Assembly: GCA_030540195.1 (NCBI GenBank)
Contig: JAUNWT010000004.1
Span: 1-64,000, forward strand
DNA length: 64,000 bases
From: Bacillota bacterium
GTDB lineage: Bacteria > Bacillota_I > Bacilli_A > Erysipelotrichales > Coprobacillaceae
Reading direction: 5' to 3'
Shown: positions 25,760-34,546 of the stretch, piece after piece
Layout: every line of letters begins with the position of its first letter
Numbering within the stretch: position 1 is the stretch's first letter
Program-made: the position numbers and the translations under genes
The notes under the pieces: generated by a model
Told to the model about the DNA's origin: nothing
Databases searched by the model: none
Seen by the model: the letters and a program-made list of their open reading frames with translations, nothing else

Positions 25760-26893
25760 CTACCTCTGTTTTTTTATTGAATTTAACACTTCTTTTAGAC
25801 AATAAATAAATTTATCAATTTCTTCTTCTTTTGTCAAATCACTAATACTTACGCGTAAAGCACTTCTTGCCACTTCATCACTTAAATGAAGTTGTTGCAT
25901 CACTCTTGAAATATCACTTGTTTTAGAAGAACAAGCACTCCTTGTAGAAATCAAAATATCTTTTTCTTCTAAAGCATGTAAAACAACTTCTGGTTTATAG
26001 CCAATACATGAAAAATTAACAATATGACTTGAAGCCTTTCCTTGTGTATTAATGACTACATTTTCAATTTGTGAAAGTTCATGAATTAAATACGCATTTA
26101 ATTTTTTTACATATTCTTCTTTTTGTGTAAAGTTTTCTAACGCTAATCTTAATGTTTTCGCAAAAACAATATACGTACAAGCATTACTTGTTCCACCACG
26201 TAAACCAAATTCTTGTTGTCCTCCATTAATTAAAGGAACAAGTGTTGTCGAATGATTTTTATAAAGAAGTCCACTTCCTTTTAATCCATTGATTTTATGT
26301 GCTGAAAAAGAAGCACAATCAATTCCAGTTAAATCAAGTGGTAATTTTCCTAAAGATTGAACCATATCTACATGGAATTTAATAAGCGGATGTTCTTTAA
26401 TAACTTTCTTAATTTCTTCAATTGGTTGAATCGATCCCACTTCATTATTAATATGCATAACACTTACTAAAATCGTATCTTCTCTAATATTGTTTTTTAA
26501 ATCATCAATTGAAATATGTCCACTATGATCTACTGGTAAATAGGTCACATCAAAGCCAAAAACTTCTTCCAATTCCTTACATGCTTCATAAACCGAAGAA
26601 TGTTCAATAGAAGTCGTAATAATATGTTTTCCTCTATTTTGATATTGAAAAGCAATTCCTTTAATTGCCATATTATTTGCTTCACTTCCACAACTTGTAA
26701 AAATGATTTCTTCATCTTTTACATGTAACATACTTGCAATAAGGCTTCTTGATTTTTCTAACAACCGATTAACTTCAATTCCTTGACTATAAATACTATC
26801 TGCATTATAAAAATATTTTTCTAAAAGTTGTTCATGTGTTTTAATAACCTCTTTATTAAAAGGTGTTGTTGCCGCATAATCTAGATATATCAT
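25760..26893 (-). CDS. cysteine desulfurase (NifS/NifZ type)
   Basis: PLP enzyme that frees sulfur from cysteine as a persulfide. The 377-residue protein has MIYLDYAATTPFN at the start, FTSCGSEANNMAI, HVDMVQSLGKLPL, the PLP lysine in SFSAHKINGLKGSGLLY, GGTSNA and the active-site cysteine in STRSACSSKTS. The ATG at 26893 has GGAGGGAAAT upstream. Its pairing with thiI matches the NifZ-ThiI arrangement known from Bacillus, so its product is probably the sulfur donor for 4-thiouridine. Confidence 0.94.
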   Translation of the reverse strand: MIYLDYAATTPFNKEVIKTHEQLLEKYFYNADSIYSQGIEVNRLLEKSRSLIASMLHVKDEEIIFTSCGSEANNMAIKGIAFQYQNRGKHIITTSIEHSSVYEACKELEEVFGFDVTYLPVDHSGHISIDDLKNNIREDTILVSVMHINNEVGSIQPIEEIKKVIKEHPLIKFHVDMVQSLGKLPLDLTGIDCASFSAHKINGLKGSGLLYKNHSTTLVPLINGGQQEFGLRGGTSNACTYIVFAKTLRLALENFTQKEEYVKKLNAYLIHELSQIENVVINTQGKASSHIVNFSCIGYKPEVVLHALEEKDILISTRSACSSKTSDISRVMQQLHLSDEVARSALRVSISDLTKEEEIDKFIYCLKEVLNSIKKQR

Positions 26894-26943
26894 ATTTCCC
26901 TCCATACTCTATTTTATTCTCTTTTTTTTAACCTGTGCCTCTT

Positions 26944-26975
26944 CGTAAAAAAGTCCTAGGCATTTTTAGGACTTT
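26944..26975 (-). terminator. ezrA terminator
   Basis: AAAGTCCTA (26950-26958) and TAGGACTTT (26967-26975) form a perfect 9-bp stem across the ezrA stop codon, followed by T residues. Confidence 0.8.
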
Positions 26976-28698
26976 TTTTATTAACGAGCATTTCGTAAGA
27001 ATCCGGTTTGATTTTTTCAATAATATCTACCGCTGTTGATAAAGCTTTTGTATACTCACCATTTCGATAAAGTAATTCTGCTTTTGTAAGTTCTGTATTG
27101 ACTTCTAAAAATGAAGAACGATAACGATTTCCAAAAATAATCGCATCTTCAACCATTTCAGCAGTCACAATTAAATTATGCACATTATCATAAAGTTTAT
27201 AAATAACATCACGTGCAGCATCTACTTGCATTGAAAGGCTCTTTAAGTCGATTGGTCTTTGACGAATGAAATTCAAAATAGCATCTGCTTTTTGATAAGA
27301 ATCATCAATATAATCTTGATAAGACTCACTAATCATTGGTAAATGTTTATTACGAATTTCTGATTTGATTTCAAGTAAAACAATATTAATATTATCAAGT
27401 TCATCAAGGGCTCTTTTTTCTTGAATTTTTAATGATTCTGCAAGTTCATTATGTTTAATTAAAGAATCATTGAAAGGCTTACTATTTGTCGTAATTCTTT
27501 CAAAATTATCAATCATATCTTGATAAGAAAAATCTTTACTTTCAATAATTTCAGTCACATCATTTAAATCATCTAAAACCTTTTGAAATTCTTTATAATC
27601 ATCTTCAATAGTAATCTTATAATCACTTAAAATATAATTCTTTTCTAAATCTTTGATTTCTTCTCGTGTCTTTATAAGACCACTGTCAATTGTACTTACA
27701 TATTTGTAACAAGCATCTCTTTTTTCTTCATAAAGAGCATAAGCATTTTGTTCCTTTTCAAAATCAGCATTTAAAAGATTCATATCCTCCGTCATAACTT
27801 CAATATTTTGACCTACATTTTCTAGATTTAAATCTTTAATTGCTTGCGAAGTCAAATTTAAATCACTTTCAATTTTTTCAATGCGTAAAGTTGCTTTCAT
27901 CCTTTCAACCGCAAAATCCTTTTGCATCATTTCGTCCATAATTGTTTTTAATTCATTTAAACGTTTTGGTAAGTATTGACGTGTAACAGAAATATAAGTG
28001 GGAAGATCTCTTAAGTTTGCTTCTAAATCATCAATATCTTTAGAGACTTTTTCTGTATATTGTTTAGCTTCTTCAAATTGTTGATTATTCATATAATCTT
28101 CTAGCTGTACAAATTGTTGATCTATATTATGGAATACATCTTGTAATTTAGGGACATAATCTTCTACTTTAAAACGAATTTGTGAATAATGATCATTTGT
28201 TTCACGATATTTTTCTTTAACTTTAATAATTTCTAAACGTTGTATGTTTTCGATTTCTGTAATAACTTCAATATCTTTTAAAAGCTGTTTTGAATCTTTT
28301 TCATATTGTGTTACTCCACTTTCTAATTTAGACATTTTCTTTTGAACACCATGTAATTTACGATAGTAAAGGGCTTCATCAACTTCATTGATTAAAGGTG
28401 TAATTTCGTCATTAAGTGTGTCAGACAATTTCGAAAACTGTTCTTCATAAAGTTCATATTTATCTTGAAGTTCTGGCATATTTTTGGCTATCCCTTTAAC
28501 TCTTCCTAAACGATACTGTAAAGGTAAAGATTTGATTGCATTGATTCTATTTTCTAAATCTACAATTTGTTTACGATAATGTTTAAGCTTTAATAAACGG
28601 TAAATTATAAGCAAAGCGATGACAATCAAAACAATTGACACAATCGCAATAAACATTTTTAATCCTATAATATTTATGACTTTATTAATATATTCCAT
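26956..28698 (-). CDS. ezrA: septation ring regulator EzrA
   Basis: Membrane-anchored coiled-coil protein that limits and organises FtsZ assembly. The 580 residues begin with a single membrane segment (about 13-33), followed by the cytoplasmic spectrin-like coiled coils typical of EzrA, and phrases such as FNQSLIKHNEL-like (PFNDSLIKHNELAESLK), YRNGEYTKALSTAVDIIEKIKPDSYE near the end, which fit the family's C-terminal helix-rich patch. The length is normal. It has its own promoter in the 3' end of the EamA gene. Confidence 0.9.
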   Translation of the reverse strand: MEYINKVINIIGLKMFIAIVSIVLIVIALLIIYRLLKLKHYRKQIVDLENRINAIKSLPLQYRLGRVKGIAKNMPELQDKYELYEEQFSKLSDTLNDEITPLINEVDEALYYRKLHGVQKKMSKLESGVTQYEKDSKQLLKDIEVITEIENIQRLEIIKVKEKYRETNDHYSQIRFKVEDYVPKLQDVFHNIDQQFVQLEDYMNNQQFEEAKQYTEKVSKDIDDLEANLRDLPTYISVTRQYLPKRLNELKTIMDEMMQKDFAVERMKATLRIEKIESDLNLTSQAIKDLNLENVGQNIEVMTEDMNLLNADFEKEQNAYALYEEKRDACYKYVSTIDSGLIKTREEIKDLEKNYILSDYKITIEDDYKEFQKVLDDLNDVTEIIESKDFSYQDMIDNFERITTNSKPFNDSLIKHNELAESLKIQEKRALDELDNINIVLLEIKSEIRNKHLPMISESYQDYIDDSYQKADAILNFIRQRPIDLKSLSMQVDAARDVIYKLYDNVHNLIVTAEMVEDAIIFGNRYRSSFLEVNTELTKAELLYRNGEYTKALSTAVDIIEKIKPDSYEMLVNKKSPKNA

Positions 28699-28733
28699 AG
28701 ACCTTAACCTCTTTTAATACATTTTACTGTTTA

Positions 28734-28762
28734 ATTATACCATAGTGTCTTATTCTTGTCTA
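28734..28762 (-). promoter_or_regulatory. ezrA promoter with extended -10
   Basis: TAGACA (28757-28762, minus) and TATAAT (28734-28739) are 17 bp apart, with TGG directly before the -10 (extended -10). It overlaps the end of the upstream EamA gene. Confidence 0.7.
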
Positions 28763-29605
28763 AAATTTATTTTGTTTTGATGTTTCCTTAAAAATGCCTA
28801 ATGAAGCCACAAAAATACATAAAAAACCTATTAAAATCATCCAATCAAAACTTTCTTTTAAAAAGCAAAGCGAAAAGATATAAGTAAATAGCGGATTAAA
28901 AGCCATAAAAAAGCTTGTTGAAAAAGGACCAATTTTTTTAATTGAAAAAAAAAAAACGCTTTGAATAAAAGCATAGCCTACTCCTGAGGATAAAACAAAA
29001 AGCCAAAATGGAAAATGGTGAATATGAAAAAATAATGTTTCATTTTGTAATAAAAGAAAAACAGTTAATTCAACAAACGCAACAAAAAACATATAAAAAT
29101 TATAAATAAAGAGATCTTGTTTTACAGATCTTAAACGATAATTTCCAAGGTTATAAAATACTAAGGCTCCTAACATCATAAAAAAGCTTATATTTAAAGT
29201 AGAAAAATCAAAATGGATTGTCAAAAAAAAGCCTAATAAAATAAAAAACAAAAGCCCTACTTTTTTTAGATTCCAATGTTGTTGTTTAAAAGTAATAATT
29301 GCCATAATAAGTGGTGATAAACAATTTAGTGTTGCTACCTGTGAACCTTTAATAGTTTTTAAAGCAAGATATGTCATCATAAAATTTAAAACATTGATAA
29401 GATTTGTATTAATCACTATTTGTTTCAAAGAAGCTTTTTCAAATGGAATCTTCTTAAAATATATATATACCAATAAAGAAAGCATCGAGAATAATATTTT
29501 TAAATAGACTAAAAACAAAGGGTTGAACGATGTATAATTATATTTCGTTATAATGATATTTAAACCCCAAATTGCATTTGCTAGAAAAAGCAGTATATAA
29601 ATCAC
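28760..29605 (-). CDS. EamA/DMT-superfamily transporter
   Basis: A 281-residue membrane protein with about ten membrane segments in two EamA repeats (LANAIWGLNIIITKYNY at the start; the second repeat starts near FYNLGNYRLR). Such proteins export amino acids, nucleobases or other metabolites; the substrate cannot be read from sequence. I chose GTG at 29605, giving MIYILLFLANAIWG, because AAAGGGTGG lies four bases upstream; an in-frame TTG nine codons earlier has no good ribosome site. It follows ribF after its hairpin. Confidence 0.85.
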   Translation of the reverse strand: MIYILLFLANAIWGLNIIITKYNYTSFNPLFLVYLKILFSMLSLLVYIYFKKIPFEKASLKQIVINTNLINVLNFMMTYLALKTIKGSQVATLNCLSPLIMAIITFKQQHWNLKKVGLLFFILLGFFLTIHFDFSTLNISFFMMLGALVFYNLGNYRLRSVKQDLFIYNFYMFFVAFVELTVFLLLQNETLFFHIHHFPFWLFVLSSGVGYAFIQSVFFFSIKKIGPFSTSFFMAFNPLFTYIFSLCFLKESFDWMILIGFLCIFVASLGIFKETSKQNKF

Positions 29606-29630
29606 AAAACCACCCTTTTTTAGTGTAAAC

Positions 29631-29674
29631 AAAAGAAAGGTTTATTAATCAAAATGTTGTCTAATAAACCTTTC
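29631..29674 (-). terminator. hairpin/terminator at the end of ribF
   Basis: GAAAGGTTTATTA (29635-29647) and TAATAAACCTTTC (29662-29674) form a perfect 13-bp stem with a 14-nt loop across the ribF stop, followed by only TTTTG. Likely a terminator of moderate strength. Confidence 0.6.
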
Positions 29675-30559
29675 ATCATTCTTTAATTGTTGTTTTAAAT
29701 CATCTAAAGACGCAAATTTTCTTTCATCACGTACTCTAAACATAAAATCCACATCCACTTCTTCTCCATAAATATCTTGATCAAAATCAAAAACATTTAC
29801 TTCTAAAGAAATCTTTGTAATTTCTCCTACCGTTGGATTTAAACCTACATTAGCCATTCCAAGATAACGTTTACCATCATGATAAAAATAAACGCCATAA
29901 ACACCTTTTTTTAAAATAACATAATGTCCTGCATCTACATTAGCTGTAGGAAAACCAATCTTTCGTCCATTTTGTAAACCATAAATGACTTTTCCAGAAA
30001 TACGATAAGGACGACTTAAAAGTCGATTTGCTTGTTCCAGTTGTCCCTCTTCTAATTTATTTCTAATAAAAGAGGACGATACTTTAACCCCATCCACATC
30101 ATACTCTTCAATAACATCTACCCCAAAATTTTCTCTTTGCACGTTTTTTAAAAAAGTGGTGTCCCCTTGACCCTTTTTACCAAAATGAAAATCAAAACCA
30201 CAAACAAGATATTCAATATTATTTTTATAAAGATAGCTTTCTAAAAATAGAGATGGTAAATATTGAGAGATTTCTTGATTAAATTCAATAATAAAGAAAT
30301 AGTCAAATCCTCTTTCATCTAAAATATCAATTTTCCCTTGCAATGACATCAAATATTTAAAATCCTTTTTTCCTAAAACTTCTTTAGGATGGCATGAAAA
30401 AGTCATCATTGCTTTTTTCATATTCTTCTCTTGTGAGATTTTTTCAACACGTTTTAATAATTGTTGGTGACCTAAATGAACACCATCAAAATAGCCAATT
30501 GCACAAACGGAAGGTTCTAATTGATAAGATGAGTCAGGTTTCAAATAAAATACTTTCAT
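29645..30559 (-). CDS. ribF: bifunctional riboflavin kinase/FAD synthetase
   Basis: Makes FMN and then FAD from riboflavin. The N-terminal FAD synthetase domain has AIGYFDGVHLGHQQLL and the C-terminal riboflavin kinase domain has GKVIYGLQNGRKIGFPTANV, then GVYFYHDGKRYLGMANVG. I place the start at 30559 (MKVFYLKPD), which overlaps the truB stop as TAATG and has AGAGGG at proper distance; an ATG two codons earlier is too close to that site. The truB-ribF pair is standard in Firmicutes. Confidence 0.95.
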   Translation of the reverse strand: MKVFYLKPDSSYQLEPSVCAIGYFDGVHLGHQQLLKRVEKISQEKNMKKAMMTFSCHPKEVLGKKDFKYLMSLQGKIDILDERGFDYFFIIEFNQEISQYLPSLFLESYLYKNNIEYLVCGFDFHFGKKGQGDTTFLKNVQRENFGVDVIEEYDVDGVKVSSSFIRNKLEEGQLEQANRLLSRPYRISGKVIYGLQNGRKIGFPTANVDAGHYVILKKGVYGVYFYHDGKRYLGMANVGLNPTVGEITKISLEVNVFDFDQDIYGEEVDVDFMFRVRDERKFASLDDLKQQLKNDERFIRQHFD

Positions 30560-31401
30560 TACCATAGCCCTCTTACATTTTTTAAATAGCCTTCACCATT
30601 TGCTTCATAAATCGCTAAAATGTGTTTGTTTTCATCACAAATAGCTACTTGACCTGTCAAATCACTTTTAATCATTTTTCCATGATAGACAACTGTTGGA
30701 TCTTTTAAAATCAATTTAGGATAATTATCTAATGCTTCATCAAGTGATAAAAGCTTAAAACAATCTTGTTGTAAATCTTCTAATGTATAACAGCTTTCCA
30801 AAGAAAAATTTCCAGAAACAATACGTGTTAAATGTGACATATGTCCTGGATAGCCTAACTTTTTAGCGATATCTACACATAAAGAACGAATATATGTTCC
30901 CTTTGAACATTTAACATCAAAGACAATTTCATTTTTATCAAAAGAAACGAGTTGAATCATCATAATTTCAATATCTCTTTCTTTGATTTCTACCTCTTCT
31001 CCATTTCTGGCATACTCATATAATTTCTTTCCATTTACTTTAATTGCTGAATAAATTGGTGGTTTTTGTTTTGAGTGTCCTAAAAAAGAATTGAGTACTT
31101 CTTCTACTTGTTCCTTCGAAATTTCACCAACTTCTCTTTCTTCAAGAACTTTTCCACTAGCATCATACGTATCTGTACTTTTACCAAGAGATAAAGTTGC
31201 ACGATAAACTTTACTATCACTCATTAAAAATTGAATTGCTTTTGTTGCTTTATTTACACATACAACAAGCACACCTGTTGCATCTGGATCCAATGTTCCA
31301 CAATGTCCAACTTTTTTTGTATGTAATTTTTTTCTAACAATACCGACAATATCATGACTTGTATAACCTGCCGGTTTATTAATTAATAATATTCCATCCA
31401 T
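30559..31401 (-). CDS. truB: tRNA pseudouridine 55 synthase
   Basis: Forms pseudouridine 55 in the T arm of tRNA. The 280-residue protein has MDGILLINKPAGYTSHD at the start, KVGHCGTLDPDATGVL with the catalytic aspartate, KVYRATLSLGKSTDTYDASG, QKPPIYSAIKVNGKKLYEYAR, and SKGTYIRSLCVDIA. The ATG at 31401 has AAAGGTGATAAAA upstream. The C-terminal PUA-like part is short. It overlaps ribF by one base. Confidence 0.96.
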   Translation of the reverse strand: MDGILLINKPAGYTSHDIVGIVRKKLHTKKVGHCGTLDPDATGVLVVCVNKATKAIQFLMSDSKVYRATLSLGKSTDTYDASGKVLEEREVGEISKEQVEEVLNSFLGHSKQKPPIYSAIKVNGKKLYEYARNGEEVEIKERDIEIMMIQLVSFDKNEIVFDVKCSKGTYIRSLCVDIAKKLGYPGHMSHLTRIVSGNFSLESCYTLEDLQQDCFKLLSLDEALDNYPKLILKDPTVVYHGKMIKSDLTGQVAICDENKHILAIYEANGEGYLKNVRGLW

Positions 31402-31453
31402 TTTTATCACCTTTTCCATTTTAACAAATTCCTTCTTTCTTGCAAAGAATTCT

Positions 31454-32296
31454 TTATACTCTTTTGAAAACAGCGATAAGATTATTAATCAAGAAAATAA
31501 GAATATCCATCACTACAACTGTTGCACCTACAGGTGTTGAAAACAAAATTGACAAAACAATTCCTATAAGTGCCCCTAACACTGATAAAATTGCCGAATA
31601 AATAACAACCCCTTTAAAACTTACCATGACACGCATAGCTGAAAGAGCCGGAAAAATAAGAAGTGCGCTAATTAATAAAGAACCTACTAATTTCATAGCT
31701 AAAACAATAATTATAGCTGTAATAACCGCAATAAATAAATTATAGATTTCTGCTTTTGAACCTGTTGCTTTCATGAAATTTTCATCAAATGTTACTGCAA
31801 AAATACGATTATAAAAGAAAATATAAAATCCTACAACAAGTAAAGACATAATGACACAGACCACTACTTCTGATTTAGTTAAAGTAAGTAACGTCGTTGA
31901 ACCAAATAAAGTCGAGCAAACGTCTCCTGAAACATTCGTCGATGTTGAAAAAATATTCATCAATAAATAACCAATTGCGAGTGATCCTACAGAAAACATT
32001 GCTACTGCTGCATCCCCTTTGATTTTTGTGTTTTGTCCTGTTCTAAGTAATAAAACAGCAGCAATGATTGTAATAATCATAATAAATGGTGTTTGCATAC
32101 TTAAATTTAAGACGGTTGCAATCGCCATTGCTCCAAAAGCAACATGAGAAAGACCATCCCCAATAAATGAAAAACGTTTTAATACTAAAGATACACCAAA
32201 AAGTGATGAGCACAAAGCAATTAAAACACCAACGATCAATGCATATTGAACAAAGGGGTAAGATAGATAATAACTAAATGTTTCGATAATTGACAT
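31454..32296 (-). CDS. znuB: zinc ABC transporter permease
   Basis: Membrane subunit of a high-affinity zinc (ABC-3 family) importer. The 280 residues hold about eight membrane segments; GDGLSHVAFGAMAIA and VGSLLISALLIFPALSAMRV are typical of the family. It overlaps the znuC end by 23 bp and is the last gene of zur-znuA-znuC-znuB. Manganese specificity cannot be excluded by the permease alone, but the operator and the solute-binding protein support zinc. Confidence 0.9.
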   Translation of the reverse strand: MSIIETFSYYLSYPFVQYALIVGVLIALCSSLFGVSLVLKRFSFIGDGLSHVAFGAMAIATVLNLSMQTPFIMIITIIAAVLLLRTGQNTKIKGDAAVAMFSVGSLAIGYLLMNIFSTSTNVSGDVCSTLFGSTTLLTLTKSEVVVCVIMSLLVVGFYIFFYNRIFAVTFDENFMKATGSKAEIYNLFIAVITAIIIVLAMKLVGSLLISALLIFPALSAMRVMVSFKGVVIYSAILSVLGALIGIVLSILFSTPVGATVVVMDILIFLINNLIAVFKRV

Positions 32297-32981
32297 CGTC
32301 TTTCATTTCCTTTCCATATGTATTCATAAATTCTTCTTTTTTAGCATAAACATAATCATTTTTTCTTAAATATAAAACATGGGTTGCTTCTTCTAATACC
32401 GATAAATCATGACTCACCATGATAATTGCCATTCCTTTTTTATTCAGTTCTTTCAACATTTCATAAAATTCTTTTGTTACTTGCGGATCAAGTCCTGTTG
32501 TTGGTTCATCAAGAAAAAGAATTTTATCTGTTGCACATAAAGCTCTTGCCAGCAAAACACGTTGTTGTTGTCCACCTGAAAGTTCACGATAGCTGCGTTT
32601 GGCAAGTGAATCGACTTTAAGTTTTTTCATTTCTAAAAGGGCTCTTTCTTTTTCATTTTTGCGATAAAAAGGTCGTAAAGACATTTTAGAAAGATTGCCT
32701 GATAGCACAACTTCCATAACCGTTGCTGGAAAATCTTTTTGCAGTACTGTTTGTTGTGGTAAATATCCTATTTCTTTACGGGTGATTCCTTGTCCAAATT
32801 CAATATTTCCCGCTTTTTTATCAACTAAGCCAAGTAACGTTTTCATTAAAGTGCTTTTTCCTGCTCCATTTTCACCTACAATGCACAGATAATCATGTTC
32901 ATGAACCTCAAAATTAATATTTTCTAAAAGTGTTTCTCCTGCATATCCAACACTTAAATTTTGACATTTAATATACGCCAT
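32274..32981 (-). CDS. znuC: zinc ABC transporter ATP-binding protein
   Basis: ATPase subunit of the zinc importer. The 235-residue protein has Walker A GENGAGKSTL, Q-loop LPQQTV, signature LSGGQQQRVLLARAL, Walker B ILFLDEPTTGLD and the switch histidine in MVSHDLS. It starts 10 bp after znuA and overlaps znuB. Confidence 0.93.
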   Translation of the reverse strand: MAYIKCQNLSVGYAGETLLENINFEVHEHDYLCIVGENGAGKSTLMKTLLGLVDKKAGNIEFGQGITRKEIGYLPQQTVLQKDFPATVMEVVLSGNLSKMSLRPFYRKNEKERALLEMKKLKVDSLAKRSYRELSGGQQQRVLLARALCATDKILFLDEPTTGLDPQVTKEFYEMLKELNKKGMAIIMVSHDLSVLEEATHVLYLRKNDYVYAKKEEFMNTYGKEMKDDVNYRNI

Positions 32982-32991
32982 ATTTTCTCAC

Positions 32992-33951
32992 CTATTCCAA
33001 ACATTTTTTTAAAACTTTTAAATTGTGCTTCATTGCTTTTAAATAACTATACCCCTGATCAATTTGTTCCTGTTTGACCGATTGCAATGAATCTAATGTT
33101 ACAATTTTTTGATTTTTATTTTTTGTACAATTAATAATTGTTTTTGCCATTTTTTTATCTGACTGATCAACCACAACAACATAAGATAAATTCAATTCAT
33201 CTATTTTAGAAGCTAAGAAAGTGACCGTAGAAAAACTTGCTTCTGTTTCTGCTGAACATCCCGGAAAAGCTGCATAATAATTTAAAGAATAATCATTCAT
33301 CAGATAACGAAATGGAAAACGATCCGCAAAAACAAGTGTTTTTGTTTTTGAATTATCTACAGTATCTTGATATTGTTGTTGTAAGTCATCTATTTCTTTT
33401 AAATAACTTTTTGTATTTTTTTGATAAATGTCTTTATGTTTTTGATCCATTTTTTGAATCTCATTAGATAAAGATTCAATTGCTTGATGTGCGTTTTTTA
33501 AAGAGAGCCACAAATGTTCATCATATTCTGTTTCATTTTCATCCTCATGATCATGTTCTTCTACACCTTCTAAATGTTCTTCCTCTTTAAGGCGATCTTT
33601 TAAAACATCCATCAAAGAAATCATTTTTACATCTTTATTCTTGGCTTCTTTAATCGCATCATTGACCCATGATTCCGACTCTCCACCAATGCATACAAAT
33701 AAATCCGCTGAGGATATTTGAACAATATCTTGAACAGTGGGTTGATAATTATGAAGATCAACTCCATTTTTTATAATTAGAGATAAATCAAAACTACTAT
33801 TTTCTTTACCAATAATTTGTTGTAGCCAATCGTATTGAACATATGTTGTACAAACAACTTTTATTTTTTTATTATCTACTTTATTCGCTGTACATCCTGT
33901 CATCATCAAAAGACAAAGACAAGATATTAATAGGATTTTTAATTTTTTCAT
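32992..33951 (-). CDS. znuA: zinc-binding lipoprotein (solute-binding protein)
   Basis: Cluster A-I metal-binding lipoprotein. Residues 1-19 are a lipoprotein signal peptide with the lipobox MTGC; the mature protein has a histidine/acid-rich loop (EEHDHEDENETEYDEH near residues 135-150), a hallmark of zinc rather than manganese binders, plus DLHNYQPTVQDI and ADLFVCIGGESESW. The histidines in the expected places are at HNYQ and DEHLWLS. The ATG overlaps the zur stop as ATGA, so translation is coupled. Confidence 0.92.
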   Translation of the reverse strand: MKKLKILLISCLCLLMMTGCTANKVDNKKIKVVCTTYVQYDWLQQIIGKENSSFDLSLIIKNGVDLHNYQPTVQDIVQISSADLFVCIGGESESWVNDAIKEAKNKDVKMISLMDVLKDRLKEEEHLEGVEEHDHEDENETEYDEHLWLSLKNAHQAIESLSNEIQKMDQKHKDIYQKNTKSYLKEIDDLQQQYQDTVDNSKTKTLVFADRFPFRYLMNDYSLNYYAAFPGCSAETEASFSTVTFLASKIDELNLSYVVVVDQSDKKMAKTIINCTKNKNQKIVTLDSLQSVKQEQIDQGYSYLKAMKHNLKVLKKCLE

Positions 33952-34352
33952 TGTTTTTCCCTACATTCTTTACATAATCCACTAATTGTTGATGCATCAC
34001 ATTCAAGATAAAAATGATAATCATTTTCTAAAGTATTGACGAGTTTTTTCATTAAATCACTTTCCACATGAATTATTTTTCCACATTTACAACATTGTAA
34101 ATGAAGATGTTCATGACAATGCGATACATCTTGGTTGACACGATACATAAAAACATCATTATGTCCTGTTTTAAATTTTGTCAGTATACCTTCATCCACA
34201 AACTGGTCTAAATTACGATAAATAGTAGAGAGATTTACTGTTTTTCCTTGTTCTACGATATATTCATATAAATGATGTGCTGTAAAACTTTGATCACAAC
34301 ATTGTTTGATATATTGATCAATCATCTTTGACAATTTTGTTTTATATTTCAT
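33948..34352 (-). CDS. zur: Fur-family regulator, probably Zur
   Basis: A 134-residue Fur-type repressor: N-terminal winged helix (HHLYEYIVEQGKTVNLSTIYRNLDQFVDEGIL) and metal-binding C-terminal half with HCHEHLHLQCCKCGKIIHV and CKEC as structural zinc site. Fur, PerR and Zur share this plan; zinc is inferred because the gene is translationally coupled to znuA and heads the importer operon. It lies behind a sigma-A promoter flanked by two 15-bp palindromes, so it is probably autorepressed. The GAGGTGA ribosome site is strong. Confidence 0.88.
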   Translation of the reverse strand: MKYKTKLSKMIDQYIKQCCDQSFTAHHLYEYIVEQGKTVNLSTIYRNLDQFVDEGILTKFKTGHNDVFMYRVNQDVSHCHEHLHLQCCKCGKIIHVESDLMKKLVNTLENDYHFYLECDASTISGLCKECREKQ

Positions 34353-34367
34353 AAAATCACCTCAATT

Positions 34368-34382
34368 TGCAAATCAATTGCA
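34368..34382. promoter_or_regulatory. Zur-like operator, promoter-proximal copy
   Basis: TGCAAATCAATTGCA is a 7-1-7 inverted repeat with one mismatch. It lies just downstream of and touches the -10 of the zur promoter (34382), so a bound repressor would cover the transcription start. Confidence 0.6.
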
Positions 34383-34409
34383 TTTTATCATTTTTCACCC
34401 ATTTGTCAA
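34382..34409 (-). promoter_or_regulatory. zur-znuACB promoter
   Basis: TTGACA (34404-34409, minus) and TAAAAT (34382-34387) are 16 bp apart. It lies between the two Zur-like palindromes. Confidence 0.75.
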
Positions 34410-34415
34410 CAAATA

Positions 34416-34430
34416 TGCAAATCATTTGCA
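34416..34430. promoter_or_regulatory. Zur-like operator, distal copy
   Basis: TGCAAATCATTTGCA is a perfect 7-1-7 palindrome immediately upstream of the -35 box. Its centre is 48 bp from that of the other copy. The layout matches the TGNAAATNATTTNCA-like boxes of Fur-family zinc regulators. Confidence 0.65.
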
Positions 34431-34522
34431 AAAGGGAAAATATATATTCAATTATTATAGATCGATATCCTCTCAACAATTTTTAGATTACATCTATAAA
34501 ATTCCATCAAAATTTAAAGTAA

Positions 34523-34546
34523 TAAAAAAACCATCCGAAGATGGTT
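34523..34546 (-). terminator. L,D-transpeptidase gene terminator
   Basis: AACCATC (34529-34535) and GATGGTT (34540-34546) pair around a loop that is TTCG on the minus strand, followed by seven T. The UUCG tetraloop makes this stem stable. The 34431-34522 stretch holds no gene or other signal that I can see. Confidence 0.85.
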
